The notes: generated from the letters alone by a model not told the origin. A stretch of DNA of 64,000 bases from Ectobius pallidus (GCA_964059195.1 CAXKWD010000004.1:122980043-123044042); one strand, 5' to 3'; numbered from the stretch's first letter, positions 1-10,811 are shown. Translations and numbers: made by a program.

Positions 1-286
1 CAGTGCCCTATTTAAGCCTAGGCAGATGCTTTTGAAGGGGCGACTTTTGAGCTATTACTGTTTTTTTAAACATATTAAACATTTTATTCATAACTCTTCA
101 AAACAGTAAACTAATGTAACGCACAATAAAATAGAAATGAATAACATTGACAACAATACGCTCAAATTTAATCAACGATCTACCGAGTAACCTCCTTTGC
201 TAAAAGCAATTAGCAGTTCCATTGTTGTCAATGAAATTGGAACTCTCTTTCCATTTAACCACCTTTAATTAAACTCTGACATTCTG

Positions 287-320
<34 letters not shown>

Positions 321-477
321 CATTAATATTATTGTTATTATTACTATTATTATAGCCTACTATTTCAGTTACAATAATGCTTATTGTAGGTTACTTTGTG
401 GTACATTCATGTGGAAATAAGGGGGCAAAAATATTTTTGTCTGCCTAGAGGCACTTAAGTAGCTAAATACGCCCCTG
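1..477. mobile_element. hAT-like non-autonomous element (MITE)
   Basis: The window opens with CAGTGCCCTATTTAAGCCTA. The reverse complement of bases 477-430 starts CAGGGGCGTATTTAGCTA, and both ends continue into a shared CTAGGCAGA. CAG-starting imperfect inverted ends are typical of hAT elements. The interior has no coding capacity and contains an ATT microsatellite. The left target duplication lies outside the window, so the usual 8-bp duplication cannot be tested. The class is inferred from the ends only. Confidence 0.5.
288..353. repeat. (ATT)n microsatellite
   Basis: About 65 bases of ATT trinucleotide repeat with a few substitutions (CATTAAT, GTTATT) inside the hAT-like element. Confidence 0.9.
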
Positions 478-1891
478 CTTGTTCATGTGTGAGTAATTTA
501 ATTTGACATTGCGTAAGGGCTCTGCAGATGCACTTCTGCTGGTAAAACAGGTACCTGCATATCAGTACACCTCCCACTTACAGTTACCTGGATTATCGAC
601 AGTCAACTTATTGTTACTTCCCAAACAAAAATTAAATGAAAATAAAAGTAAAACATAATAAAATAATAAATTTCTATCTGGTCTTTCTTTCGCTTTTTGG
701 TTATGGTAAAAAGTGAGGAATAGTAAGAAAACAATCACTTAAATATTCAAATATTCAACATTAACTTTTCCTGCTTAAATCCAGTTTTTTGTAACAAAAA
801 ACAGCTTTTTGTTAGTAATATTGTAAGACATTACTGACCTACCTACTATTACAATTTGCTGTGTGTATTAAATGTTTTACATTAGGCCTATATTCATGTA
901 TGGGCTATACCATTAATATCAAAGTTAGTTCTTTCAAGTTCATGACTGGTTGCAATTTGGTCATGAAAAAGTGTTTTTTTCCCCCTGAAAAATTGTATTA
1001 ATTTTTGGGATGTGTCTTGCACAAAGGAGAGACTAATACATTGGAAAATACAGTAGCTTGAAGCTAAACACTACACTGAAATGTTACTTGCTTCTTCTTT
1101 GAAAATCAACAAAATTAAAGGGAGCATGGTCAGTATGCTTATGCTCGGGTATCACTAATTAGCATGTTAATTCTTTTAGAGATGTTTTGCTAATTAGCAT
1201 GACCATGTAGCTCATGAATCAGTAAACAATCCAATATAAGAATATGTGCAGTTTCAACAAACTGGATAGGTGTCTATCATATCATCATATTTTATATTGC
1301 TCCCAGTTGTGAAGCTTATGGCCACCAAGTGGAGGTTACTGTTACCTGTTTGAATTTTGTTATACTTATTTCTCGATAGAGGGCAGAGTGACAGATGGTA
1401 AGCTCATCGCCTCACAACTCTCCCTAGAAACTAAGGTATTATAGGACGTGAAAGGGCTTAGAAATTTTGTCCAGAGGATCTAATTTAGGCTTGGAGTTCT
1501 TTTACATGCCGTAAATCTATGACACGAGCCCCCCAGCTTAAAGTCCCTCCCAGAAGACTCTGTGCCCAGGATTTTTATGTTCTTATGACCTTCAGATTTA
1601 GAGGCAAGCACCTCTAGACCAGCGCAGCCAATTTTCTTTTCTATAGTCATAATTAATTTTGTAGTTTTATTTTTATCACTTTCATTTTATCATACCTACA
1701 TGCAATTTTTTTCATCTAAATTCACAAACACTGAACACTCAAACACATTCATATCTGTAGCTTCTTTGATCAAAAACAAGTAATCATTGAACACAGAGAT
1801 TGGGTATTGGATTGGTAAGATGCATATAAAAAAAAGATATGAAAATAATACATAATCTATATATATATAGGCCTATATAAGCAGCTTTGCC

Positions 1892-1929
1892 CTGACTGAC
1901 TGACCGAATGACTGACTGACTGACTGACA
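1892..1929. repeat. (GACT)n microsatellite beside an AT run
   Basis: Tetranucleotide CTGA/GACT repeat with one interruption (GACCGAAT). It is preceded at about 1856-1868 by a TA run and by a TAGGCCTA palindrome. Confidence 0.85.
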
Positions 1930-2278
1930 GAGAATAAATGCAGAGCCTAAACTATAATAGGTAGAGACTTGAAACTATGACAGAACTTTCACTTCGTAAT
2001 GTAAGTGCACACTAAGAAAGGATTTTGCAAAATTTTGATTTTAAATGCCAAAAATAGAATGTTTTGAAGGAGATGAAATACCTTATTACAAAGAATTCAT
2101 CAAATACAAATCACACTGCATGTACAATTCTCATGACAACAGTGTGTTGCTGGAAGTGTTCACAGGTAGCTTTATAAGGGCATGATATGGGACTTGAACA
2201 AATTAGAGAAGCTATCGATATAATTCATTGGTATAAATAAATAATGAAGAATGAAATCCATGAAAATAATACACAATA

Positions 2279-2400
2279 TGATGCAGTCACATAACTTTCT
2301 CTACCCTGGACATGGAGAATACCATTTTCTCACTTACATTTTTATGTGGAAGAAGAGGTAATATTGCAGGGACAGCTTAATCCAGTTGAGTTAGCTTCAG
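2279..2400 (+). repeat. Dispersed repeat, copy 1 (related to 40541-40660)
   Basis: The order of short blocks is shared with 40541-40660 on the same strand: ATGCA, CATATAA/CACATAA, TTTCT.TACCCT, CATGG, CTCACTT, CATTTTTATGT/CATTCTGATGT, ATATTGCA/ATGTTGCA. The two copies are clearly diverged. The family is unknown to me. Confidence 0.55.
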
Positions 2401-3162
2401 TGTGTGCCAGCGAGTATGCTATATTAGAAGTCAGTAAAAAATTATATCCACTGCTACGTTATTCATAACTGTAGGCTTTGTCTTTTTAGTTGAGAAATAT
2501 AATGTTTTTCATAGGCCCTAAGCATGTAAAAGGAGAGAAAATAGGAAGGAACACTTTTAGTCCTATGCACACAGTATATTGTTATGTCCCAGGTTTTGGG
2601 GGGGAAAAGTATGAAAGTTATATTGAATTTCTTTTAGATTTCAGCCCTGAAACAGTTGTATGGTAACATGAGAGTGAGAAATAAAATACTCCATGAAGAC
2701 AATACAATTTTATGTTATGTTTCTTCTTATTTCAACCCCTATGAGGCTTGGTTTGTAGCAACGGGGTGCAAAATTCTACATCCTCCGCGAGCCATAAAAA
2801 GCTATATCAAGCATTTTCTGAGGGAATAGTTTGAATGTGATAAGTTGTTCTTCCTCATTTCAAATTCAAAATAGGCCTACATATATAAGGACCTAGAGTT
2901 TGAAATTCAAAAGTCCTTCATAAGTTAATTTTGAGTTACAAAATACAAAAACCCAAGTAACACCGAGCCTTTTGAGCTAGTTTTTTTTTATGTGTGATGA
3001 AGTATTTCTGACCTTGTACAGTAATAAATACAATATTAATAACACAATATTATTTTAGCAAAGAGGTTAATCTAACCAGGTGATGAAGATGAAAGCACTG
3101 AAAAATCTCATGCCATGCAACAATTGATAATTACATTAACTGTTTCGCCATAAGCTGTCTTG

Positions 3163-3220
3163 CTTGCAATTACAAAAATAGCTTAACTTTACTTGCAATC
3201 ACAAAAATAGCTTAACCTTA
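3163..3220. repeat. 29-bp tandem duplication
   Basis: Two adjacent 29-bp units starting CTTGCAAT(T/C)ACAAAAATAG differ at two positions. Confidence 0.85.
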
Positions 3221-3397
3221 TTCATTTTTGTGGTTGTATTATTCATTATATAGGCCCTACCTAATTATGTAAGTATTCACTAAATAGCCAGCAAGCCTCT
3301 CTTAACAAGCATGGCTGCAGATCGGTGAACTACTGTTAAGCCATAGCCTATGCTATGAAAGAATACAAGATCTCCGTATTGATGTCTGGTGGGTGTT

Positions 3398-3451
3398 GCA
3401 GCTGTTGTACTTTCAATATCTGCTGCAGCTGTTGTACTTTCAATATCTGCT
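3398..3451. repeat. 27-bp perfect tandem duplication
   Basis: Two identical 27-bp units starting GCAGCTGTTGTACTTTCAAT, followed by a partial third unit (GCAG). Confidence 0.9.
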
Positions 3452-3609
3452 GCAGATGGCAGTTACCGGTATTTACAAATCATTATACTCGTTTTACATT
3501 GGCTATATGTGAATTTCCTAGATTTGTATGAAGTACTTTGTACACTTTTGGAATTTTATTAGCCTACTTACAAACAAAAACGACAATTTACTTGTGAATT
3601 CACATAATA

Positions 3610-4277
3610 TGAGGCATGTCTATAGAGTAAGTTTCCCTGGGGCTGTTTACAGAAACAAAACACAATTTCAAGGAAATATTTATTGCAACAGACACAGTCA
3701 GTGTTCAGCTATTTTTCAACATATTCACCATCGGAATTGAAACATTTGTCTTACCGTGGCACCAACTTTCGAATACCAGTGTCGTAGAAGTGTGCCGCCT
3801 GGGATTTGAACCATCGTGTGACAACCACCTTCGCCTCTCCATAATTCTCTGTCATTTTTTGTCATATTTTGAAGGGGGAATAGATGGAAATCACTGAAAG
3901 CAAGGTCCGGGCTTTAGGGTGAATGTTTAAACACCTCCCAGCCAAACTTCTGCAGGAGACATCCACCCTACAGCCCGGACTTCACTCCTAGTGATTTCCA
4001 TCTTTTCCTACACCTAAGGAAACGACAGGGAATGGCAGAGAATGACAGAGAGGTGGAAATGTTTGTCACACAGTGGTTCAAATCCATGGCGGCAGACTTC
4101 TATGACACAAGTGTTCAAAAGTTGGTGGCACGGTAAGACAAATGTTTCAATTCCATTGGAGAATATGTTGAAAAATAGCTGAACACTGGCTGTATCTGAT
4201 GCAATAAATATTTCCTTGAAACTGAGTTTTGTTTCTGTAAATGGCCCCAGGGAAACTTACTTTATGGATGCGCCTTG
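3610..4277. mobile_element. Fold-back mariner derivative: transposase 3' end in both orientations
   Basis: TA dinucleotides flank ends TGAGGCATGTCTATAGAGTAAG-like on the left and the inverse of CAAGGCGCATCCATAAAGTA on the right. The right half, read on plus, encodes decayed mariner C-terminal transposase: the SPDF.PSDFHLF region with its catalytic D, then AADFYD, then a terminal DKCFN-EYVEK-like end. The left half is the same coding end on the minus strand, more decayed. About 35 central bases are unpaired. The transposase N-terminus is absent. It is therefore an inverted duplication of the 3' half of one element, not a simple deletion. The strand is left undefined because both are used. Confidence 0.75.
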
Positions 4278-4402
4278 TACAACCAATGTAAAGTGAGGTA
4301 TAAGTTAATAACTCGTAATTGACTACCATCTGTAGCAAAGTTGGAATTTCTGTTGGCTTGTAGCACCTGCCAGATGAGGATACTGAGGCCATGCATTGTG
4401 TC

Positions 4403-5165
4403 ATAGTAATAGTAATAGTATGTTTATTGTCTTTCAACATTACTGAAATGCAATAGACATTGTCAAAAAAATCTAAAATAACATTTCATGCTTTTGAATA
4501 GTTTAAAATTCTACCTTGTCCTTACTAAAATATTATTTTAAACTATAAAAAGGATTTAAAATTAGCCAGTTATATAATTTTGTCTTGAATACATTAAATG
4601 GTAAGAGCTTTGATTCATTATTTAGTTTATTGTAGAGCTTTAATCCTTGCTATAACTGTTTGTACTCTTGCTCAATCTATAGAAGGGAACTATTGATAAA
4701 GATTGATTCCGTGTGTTATAACTGTGGACATCACTACAATTGTAACTGAAGTGGCGTTTTCCTTTACATGAAGTAGGCAGATAAAAATATACAAGTTGAT
4801 CACTGTCAGAATTTTTGTTTCTACAAAAAGAGGCTAACAATATGCAATTTTGTGTGATTTGGTGATTATTCTTAAAGTTTTTTTTTTTAAAGTAAAAGGA
4901 TACTTTCTATATGACTACTATTTCCCCAGAGAAGTAAACCGTAACTAATTACGGATTGAAAAAATGCAAAATAGGTGATTCGTAGATACTCTAATGATAT
5001 CATAGCCGATAAGCTTTTGAGGAGAAATATTATTTTAGACAATTTTGTGCATATTGATTCAATATGGGGTATCCATGTTAACTTATTGTCTATAGTTATT
5101 CCTAGTATCTTAAATTCGGTATCCATATTTGCATAGTGATTTAAGTTTCCCTTTAGTGTACAAAG
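4403..5165 (-). pseudogene. CR1-like LINE, 3' end (C-terminus of ORF2 and tail)
   Basis: On the minus strand, 5126-4887 encodes the post-RT segment with the FKILGITIDNKLTW motif and a SYGLLLWGNSS motif. After frame breaks, 4840-4640 contains HSYNTRNQ, the usual end of CR1/jockey-type ORF2. An AATAAA (plus 4423-4428) and a tail of ACTATT repeats (4403-4420) mark the 3' end. The same tail style ends the copy at 15421. It is probably the 3' half of the element whose RT is at 7810-8508, the two halves now separated by an RTE insertion and other repeats. Confidence 0.7.
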
Positions 5166-5173
5166 AAGGTTTT

Positions 5174-5322
5174 GACGGTATGCATTTCGACATAATCATG
5201 TCATCTTCAGTCCTAGCTGTTGTTCTGATTGTGCACAATCAGACCTCACAGGCACCAGATCAAATAGCAGAACAACAGCTAGGACTGAAGATGACATGAT
5301 TATGTCGAAATGCATATCCGTC
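5174..5322. repeat. Long inverted repeat with 54-55 bp arms
   Basis: The left arm 5174-5227 pairs with the right arm 5268-5322 with a single indel. The 40-bp loop begins with the perfect 12-base palindrome ATTGTGCACAAT (5228-5239). There is no coding capacity. It sits just 5' (on minus) of the CR1-like 3' fragment. It could be a small fold-back element or the end of an unrecognised element. Confidence 0.8.
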
Positions 5323-5654
5323 AATAACACACCATTATGCTTGACCACCGAATAGATTGAAGATAAAACTTACATAACCACATTTTATAAGAAATTGTTA
5401 CAAGGACTAACACAATTAAAACGAATAAGCTAAATGTGTAAAAACTTTGGATTATAAGGTGTTCAACGACAAGAGTTATACATCATAACTCAACTCACAC
5501 TATATACGATTATTCTGAAATAATCATATGAAAGTTAACATTTTTATATGAACTTTCTATAAAGAAGTTTAAGACTCAGTTTTTTTTTAAAACTAAAATT
5601 AATGTATAAATACTCATTTTTAATGTATAAAATCTTTAGATTATAAAGTGTCCA
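5323..5654. other. AT-rich spacer with diverged internal repeats
   Basis: Non-coding. The phrases GATTATAAGGTGTTCAACG and GATTATAAAGTGTCCAATC are related. TATGAACTTTCTATAAAGAA resembles the sequence just after the RTE tail at 7051. The RTE therefore appears to have landed in an old repeated tract. Confidence 0.5.
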
Positions 5655-7052
5655 ATCTCTCTAATGTCCAATATCTACAAAATCTTCTCCAAGATTATTA
5701 CGAGACGAATGAACCGAAACATAGAGGAGAACCAACCAGTAGAACAGGCGGGCTTCCGAACGGGGTACACCACAACTGATCACTTACAGGCCTTAACCCA
5801 GATAATGGAAAAGTTTGAGGAATTCAACCAAAAGATATACTTGGCCTTCATTGACTTTCAAAAGGCATTTGACACAGTGGAACATGTGCCATTGCTATCA
5901 GCGCTACAATCACAGGGAGCAGAGGAAAAATACATCAGACTACTAGCGAAAATATACAGTGGCACCACGGCCCACATACAATTGGACAAACAAGGAAGAG
6001 AATTCCAAGTACAAAGAGGAGTTAGGCAAGGAGACGTAATGTCACCCAAACTCTTTATATATGTCTTGGAAGAAATATTCAGAAATATAAAAGGGAGCTA
6101 CGGCATTAGTGTGGATGGAGTCAAACTATCCAACTTGAGATTTGCTGACGACATCGTGTTACTTACCAACAACAAAGAGGAGTTGCAAGAATACTTAAGA
6201 GAAGTGAAAGAGAACAGTGAAAAAGTGGGCCTCAAAATGAATGCCAAAAAAACAAAACTCATGACTAACCACCTGGAAGAGATTATAGAGCTTACACCCA
6301 ACCACCCATTGGACTATGTTCAAGAAATAGTATACTTGGGACAAACCATGTCATTCTCACGGGACACAAGCAAGGAAATAAGCAGACGCGTAAAAGCAGC
6401 ATGGGCAAAATTCTGGTCATTGAAGGTCATATTAATGGAAAGATCATACAACCTACAGATAAAAAGACATATCATGAACACATGTATTCTACCAACACTG
6501 CTGTATGGCTCGCAAACCTGGAGTACTACAAAGAGGGACAGAAAAATGCTACAAGTGTGCCAGAACAGAATGGAAAGAAAGATGTTGGGAGTCACATGGA
6601 AAGACAGAATAAGAAACGAGACCATAAGACGGAAAACAAAAGTTACGGATGCAGTAATCACCAGCACAACTATGAAATGGAGCTGGGCGGGCCACATCAT
6701 GCGACTCAACCCCAATAGATGGACGTACAGGGCAACAGTCTGGGACCCAAGATTTGGTAAAAGGGATGTAGGACGCCAAAAGACGAGATGGGCCGACGAC
6801 ATCAAGAAGACCTTTGGGAATCGTTGGACAACAGGGGCCAAAGAGAGAGAGGCATGGAAGCGGAGTATGAGAGAAGCAGCTCAGAACATCAGCGAATAAG
6901 GAACTTGTTAAAACGAAGAGTATAAAGACTCATAGGGGATCCTTCTCGGCATGGCTAACCGGGATTGCCCTAAACAAGCCACCTTCCCTCAAAGGAAGAG
7001 GCCCGTGCCCCGAGGGGACAAACAAGGGCTATACTATACTATACTATACTAT
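5655..7052 (+). mobile_element. 5'-truncated RTE-clade LINE
   Basis: The fragment begins inside the RT domain of ORF2 (SNIYKIFSKI) and runs through the stop at 6899. It then has about 120 bp of 3' UTR ending in tandem CTATA units (about 7030-7052), the repeat-type tail usual for RTE elements instead of poly(A). 5' truncation is normal for target-primed reverse transcription. A related 5' half of the same kind of element is at 60331-62578. Confidence 0.8.
5664..6899 (+). CDS. RTE LINE reverse transcriptase (N-terminally truncated ORF2)
   Basis: An open frame of 411 residues without stops. The visible RT motifs are EQAGFRTGYTTTDHL, FIDFQKAFDTV (motif A, catalytic D), RQGDVMSPKLF (motif B) and RFADDIVLL (motif C, catalytic FADD), then an ...YLGQTM segment. 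The C-terminal region has the WAGHIMR...RW...RWADDI block typical of RTE-family proteins. The endonuclease half is missing, so it cannot retrotranspose alone. The ATG at 5664 is probably not a real start, because the frame simply enters from the truncation point. It is certain as an RT fragment; expression is unlikely. Confidence 0.85.
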   Translation: MSNIYKIFSKIITRRMNRNIEENQPVEQAGFRTGYTTTDHLQALTQIMEKFEEFNQKIYLAFIDFQKAFDTVEHVPLLSALQSQGAEEKYIRLLAKIYSGTTAHIQLDKQGREFQVQRGVRQGDVMSPKLFIYVLEEIFRNIKGSYGISVDGVKLSNLRFADDIVLLTNNKEELQEYLREVKENSEKVGLKMNAKKTKLMTNHLEEIIELTPNHPLDYVQEIVYLGQTMSFSRDTSKEISRRVKAAWAKFWSLKVILMERSYNLQIKRHIMNTCILPTLLYGSQTWSTTKRDRKMLQVCQNRMERKMLGVTWKDRIRNETIRRKTKVTDAVITSTTMKWSWAGHIMRLNPNRWTYRATVWDPRFGKRDVGRQKTRWADDIKKTFGNRWTTGAKEREAWKRSMREAAQNISE

Positions 7053-7214
7053 ATGACTCCTACAAAGAAGTTTATGAATTAAATTCAAAATAAGATTTCT
7101 ACGAACTTTCACATTAATATACATGAAGGTTAATTTTCTTCAACAGTGAACACACTATCAATTTTGTACTTAAAATAGACGAATATTGATATTGCTTACC
7201 AACAAAATTGCTTG

Positions 7215-7427
7215 TAAATGTACTTTAGAATATTTTAAACATGCTCAAGTGGGTTACAATTTGATAAATTATTCAATACTGTTTTTAGTAACTTATTTTA
7301 AATGAAATTTGTGTATATTATAAATGTACTTTAGAATATTTTAAACATGCTCAAGTAAGTTACAATTTTATAAAATATTCAATACTGTTTTTTAGTAACT
7401 TATTTTAAATGAAATTTGTGTATATTA
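7215..7427. repeat. 106-bp tandem duplication, AT-rich
   Basis: Two copies, each starting TAAATGTACTTTAGAATATT, sit at 7215 and 7321 with a few substitutions and one extra T. The surrounding 7053-7809 is otherwise non-coding. It contains a small inverted pair, CTTCTAACCTAAC (about 7579) and GTTAGGTTAGAAG (about 7683). Confidence 0.85.
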
Positions 7428-7809
7428 TAGTTTTTAGAAAACAATTGAATAAATTTTAATACTGTATACATATGATACTTGTAAATAACGAATTGATAAT
7501 TGACCAAACATATTAAAGTCTAAATAAACTAGAAAAAATCTGAACAAAATTCAACTGCTATATTGTGAAGTAACATTTCTTCTAACCTAACCTAATACAT
7601 CTCATTAAATTACATCAAATAAAACAACAAGTTCAATATATATGAAAGAACTGAAAATATTTCATTAAACACCAGATATTAAGTTAGGTTAGAAGATAAA
7701 AATTCCTAACAATCTTAATCGGATTCAAGCATATATGGTGTTCAAACAAACTACTAGTATATAGGTGGAACCTTTACCATAAATTTGAATTATACTATAC
7801 TAGTTGAAA

Positions 7810-8508
7810 TTATCTAAGCTTCATAATGAAGTTTATTAATAATTGATTCATGGTGTCCTCTACATTTAGTGAGAGAGTATCTAAATCACACTCGATACTT
7901 AAGAAAGTTGTATCATCTGCAAACATTGCAGTTAAAGACTGGCTGATATTATCTGGCAGATCGTTGATAACTAAAATAAATAAAATTGGGCCTAAAATTG
8001 AACCCTGAGGTACCCCTACACTTACTTCTAGTCTATTAGATTGCTCCTTACCAGTGTCTACATACTGAGATCTTCTAAGTAAATAAGACTCGAAGAAATT
8101 CAACTGCTGACCAGTAACACCATAGTAGTTAAGTTTTTCTGAAAGAATATTACAATCGTAAGCTTTGCTCAGATCACAAGCAGTGATCTGGGCAAATTGT
8201 CGGTCTTCAAAAGCTTGTAAAATTTTTGAAATCAAAAGGTCTACTGCATCAGTTGTGGATCTGTTTTTGAGAAAACCAAATTGCAATTTTGAGAAAATCT
8301 CATTCTTGCTTAAAAAGTAGACAACCTGTTCAATAATTTTGCCTGTAATTGGTACAAGAGATACAAGGTGGTAATTGCTAACCTGTAATTTGTCATTTTT
8401 CTTGAATGTATGCACTGCTCTTGACACTTTTTGAGATATGGGAAAAACTCCATCTTGTAGGCAAGCATTTATGCACATGGTGAGAGGTAGCACTATTTCA
8501 CTGATCAC
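7810..8508 (-). pseudogene. CR1-like LINE reverse transcriptase fragment
   Basis: A 232-residue minus-strand frame covers the RT core: SNYHLVSLVP and KIIEQVV, FGFLKNRSTTDAV, ACDLSKAYDCN (motif A), GVPQGSILGPILF (motif B), and MFADDTTFL (motif C). It breaks off after NVEDTMNQLL. The endonuclease and the C-terminus are absent here. The matching C-terminal part in the same orientation is at 5126-4640, so one element seems to have been split by later insertions. Substitutions such as SNYHLVSL for the usual NYRPISLL suggest age. Confidence 0.8.
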
Positions 8509-8510
8509 AG

Positions 8511-9110
8511 TTTGTTAAAATAAAACTTGACAGACCTAAACATCTTTGCTCTTAGAGCATTTTATTTTATTTACTGCACTCAACACATTTTCTTCAAACA
8601 CTGGCTCCCACTGCAACTGTTAGATTGCAGAACAAAATCAATAAGAACAAAAAAGGCAAACAGTATTGAACAGAAGACAAAAATGGGAAGCACATTTATT
8701 GATGTATGCAGCAACATTAAATAAATTTACACTGAAAATGTCTGTCAGTTTTGGTGTTCAAATGAACAGAGTGTTTTAAATTTAAACAACATTTTATGAA
8801 CTTGTAGCCTACCCATTAAATGCTAAAACACTTGAGACTGGTAAAAGAAATAATGGGAGTGCAAACAAAATTAAACTGAACCAGAACTATGTTATAGGTA
8901 GTGAAAAAATTTAGAGAGACATAAAAATACATATAGTTCCTTTCTTCTTCAGAAAAACTGGAAAAAAAAAAGACTTCGCCTTATAAAATAAAATCAGGTA
9001 AACTGATGCAAAAAAGTGCCAGTAAGTTTTTCTTTAATCAGTTATGACTGCAATTATGATATGCAGAATATGTATTTTTTTAAATTGATTTCCAAGTTAA
9101 GCTCCAGATT
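8511..9110. other. Non-coding; contains dispersed repeat 8980-9021
   Basis: No gene seen. AACTTGACAGAC (about 8524) and GTCTGTCAGTTTTGG (about 8740) form a loose inverted pair around a non-coding 200 bp. At 8980-9021 there is a phrase shared with 50871-50911, including AAAATCAGGTAAACTGAT and AAAAGTGCCA. Confidence 0.5.
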
Positions 9111-9116
9111 TATTCA

Positions 9117-9330
9117 TTAAGCAGGGCTTACGGAAGAACAAAGGTCTAGTTTTTTAATCAGATTAAAATCTTCCAGCATCAGCTGAACTGTACAGATTTG
9201 TGATATCTTGACAATCGCACACTCACATAAAAATACAAAAAAAAAAGTCAAATTGACCGGTTTCGGGTTTTGAACCATGGACTCCATAATGTGAGGCCAA
9301 GACGTTACTATCTTGGCCACCTGAGTCAGT
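9117..9330 (-). mobile_element. Possible tRNA-derived SINE head
   Basis: On the minus strand, TCAGGTGGCCAAGATAG (from 9325) resembles a pol III A box. GGTTCAAAACCC (9276-9265) resembles a B box at tRNA-like spacing. The body downstream is T-rich and unfamiliar, and no target duplication was found. This could be chance similarity. Confidence 0.35.
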
Positions 9331-9489
9331 TTAACGGTCTAGTTGGATAAGCACATGTAAAGCAATAGTGTTTTTGTCATAGCTAACTGTATTTTAATTT
9401 CCAAAGCCTTAAAAGATCACAGTAAAACAATAGGTTACGTTGTCAAGATAACTGATTTTCATTTTTTTTATAATTCTTTCGAATACGTA

Positions 9490-10320
9490 TATTACCATAA
9501 AATACGCACTAAATTGAGCATTACTCCGAAACAGGTCAACCGATTTGATCCAATATCAATAGACGTCTCCCCATGGACATTATAAATGGGTATACCAAGT
9601 TTCATAACAATCCGGTAAAGCGTATTTGAGTTACCGCGTCTTTAAAATGGACACTAAATTGGGTTTTACTCCAGTACCGGTCTACCGATTTGGTCCAAAA
9701 ACAGTAGACGTCTTCCCATGTACATTATAAATGGGAATACAAAGTTTCAGAAAAATCCAATAAAGCATATTTGAGTTATCGCGACGTCTTACATAAAAGG
9801 CACTAAATTGGACATTATTCCGGTACTGGCCAACCGATTTGATCCAATATCAATAGACGTCTTCCCATGGACATTATAAATGCGTATGCGAAGTTTCATA
9901 AATATCCGATAAAGCGTATTTGAGTAGGCGCCTTTAAAGTAGACACTAAATTTGGTTTTACTCCGGCACCGATCAACAGATTAGGTTCAAATTCAATTGG
10001 GCACTTTTCATGGACGATATAAATGCGTATACCAAGTTTCATTGAAATCCGATACAGCGTATTTGAGTGATGGCGCTTTTCTGCGCCATAATCTATTAAA
10101 ATAGGCACTAAATTGGGCATTACTCCGGTACCGGTGAACCAATTTGGTTCAATATCAGTAGGGTTCTTCCCATTGACATTATAAATGTGTTTTCCAAGTT
10201 TCATGAAAATCCGAAAAAGCGTATTTGACTTATGGCGCGTACAGACACACGGACGGACGGACGGACAGACGGACAGACATTTTTCGTCCCACACACAATC
10301 TCATAAAGTACCATACTGGC
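9490..10320. repeat. Five-unit tandem repeat (~143-162 bp) with A-B-A-B-A order, GACGGACA tail
   Basis: The phrase CACTAAATT recurs at 9507, 9652, 9801, 9944 and 10106. Each unit carries CCGATTTGGTCCAA-, CAATAGACGTCTTCCCATGG-, ACATTATAAATG- and AAGTTTCAT.AAAATCCG.TAAAGCGTATTTGAG-like blocks. Units 1, 3 and 5 have GCATTACTCC after CACTAAATTG; units 2 and 4 have GGTTTTACTCC. So the real period may be a dimer of about 290 bp. The array ends in a GACGGACA microsatellite (10249-10279). It is non-coding on both strands as far as I can tell. Confidence 0.85.
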
Positions 10321-10644
10321 ACTTAATAAATATATAGAAGAAGAATTTCTGGAGATAATTTAGATGTGAACAAAGCCTAAAAACCAAGAACTTTGCAGTG
10401 CTAAGTTTTCTATAACACACCTCTATACCTATGCACTCTACACAATGTAACTTTCCACTAGATTATCAAAACAATGTCACTAATTTCCCCCCCCCCCCCC
10501 CTTTACTGCAGCCAAGTTTATTAACATTTTCATAAATGAATTAGTGGGAACATACAAAATGGTAGGGCCTATATAAAAATCTAAACTTTTTGTTAATAAT
10601 TTTCCACTCACACTTAAAAATGAATTCTCTAAAATTAAACTTAC
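10321..10644. other. Intronic stretch with poly-C run
   Basis: Directly downstream (minus sense) of exon 6. It contains an uninterrupted run of about 15 C at 10487-10501. No further CCBE1 coding sequence was recognised. Confidence 0.6.
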
Positions 10645-10811
10645 TCATCTCCATCGAACACCTTTCGCTGTAGAAGTTTGATATCATGTCGTAAATCTGC
10701 CATAAGCATTAGAAGGAAGTCAAATGATCCAGGTTTTCCTTTTGTTCCTCTTGGTCCTTGTTCACCCTGTGCTCCTTTTGGTCCATCTTTTCCAGGTGGA
10801 CCTGGTGGACC
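10645..10811 (-). CDS. CCBE1: CCBE1-like, second collagen block and conserved C-terminal helix
   Basis: Acceptor AATTAG at 10813-10812 and donor GATGA|GTAAGT at 10644. It encodes nine or more Gly-X-Y triplets ([17 protein letters not shown]...). It then encodes [17 protein letters not shown], the best-conserved C-terminal block of CCBE1, and [11 protein letters not shown]. The exon ends with two nucleotides of a split codon, so at least one more exon follows. It was not recognised between 10644 and 1 and may lie outside the window. Confidence 0.92.

Larger units (their letters stand above)
478..3609. other. Non-coding AT-rich stretch, no gene seen
   Basis: No open frame of note on either strand. 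It contains a GACT microsatellite, a dispersed-repeat copy near 2279-2400, and two short tandem duplications near 3163 and 3398 (listed separately). The segment 1380-1640 is more GC-rich than its surroundings and looks like an old repeat, but I cannot assign it. Confidence 0.6.

Noticed and set aside
6320..6841. A 173-residue minus-strand open frame
   Set aside because: It is the antisense shadow of the RTE reverse transcriptase frame 5664-6899.
9896..10294. A 132-residue minus-strand frame
   Set aside because: It runs through the tandem repeat and GACGGACA array; the repeated peptide simply mirrors the DNA repeat.
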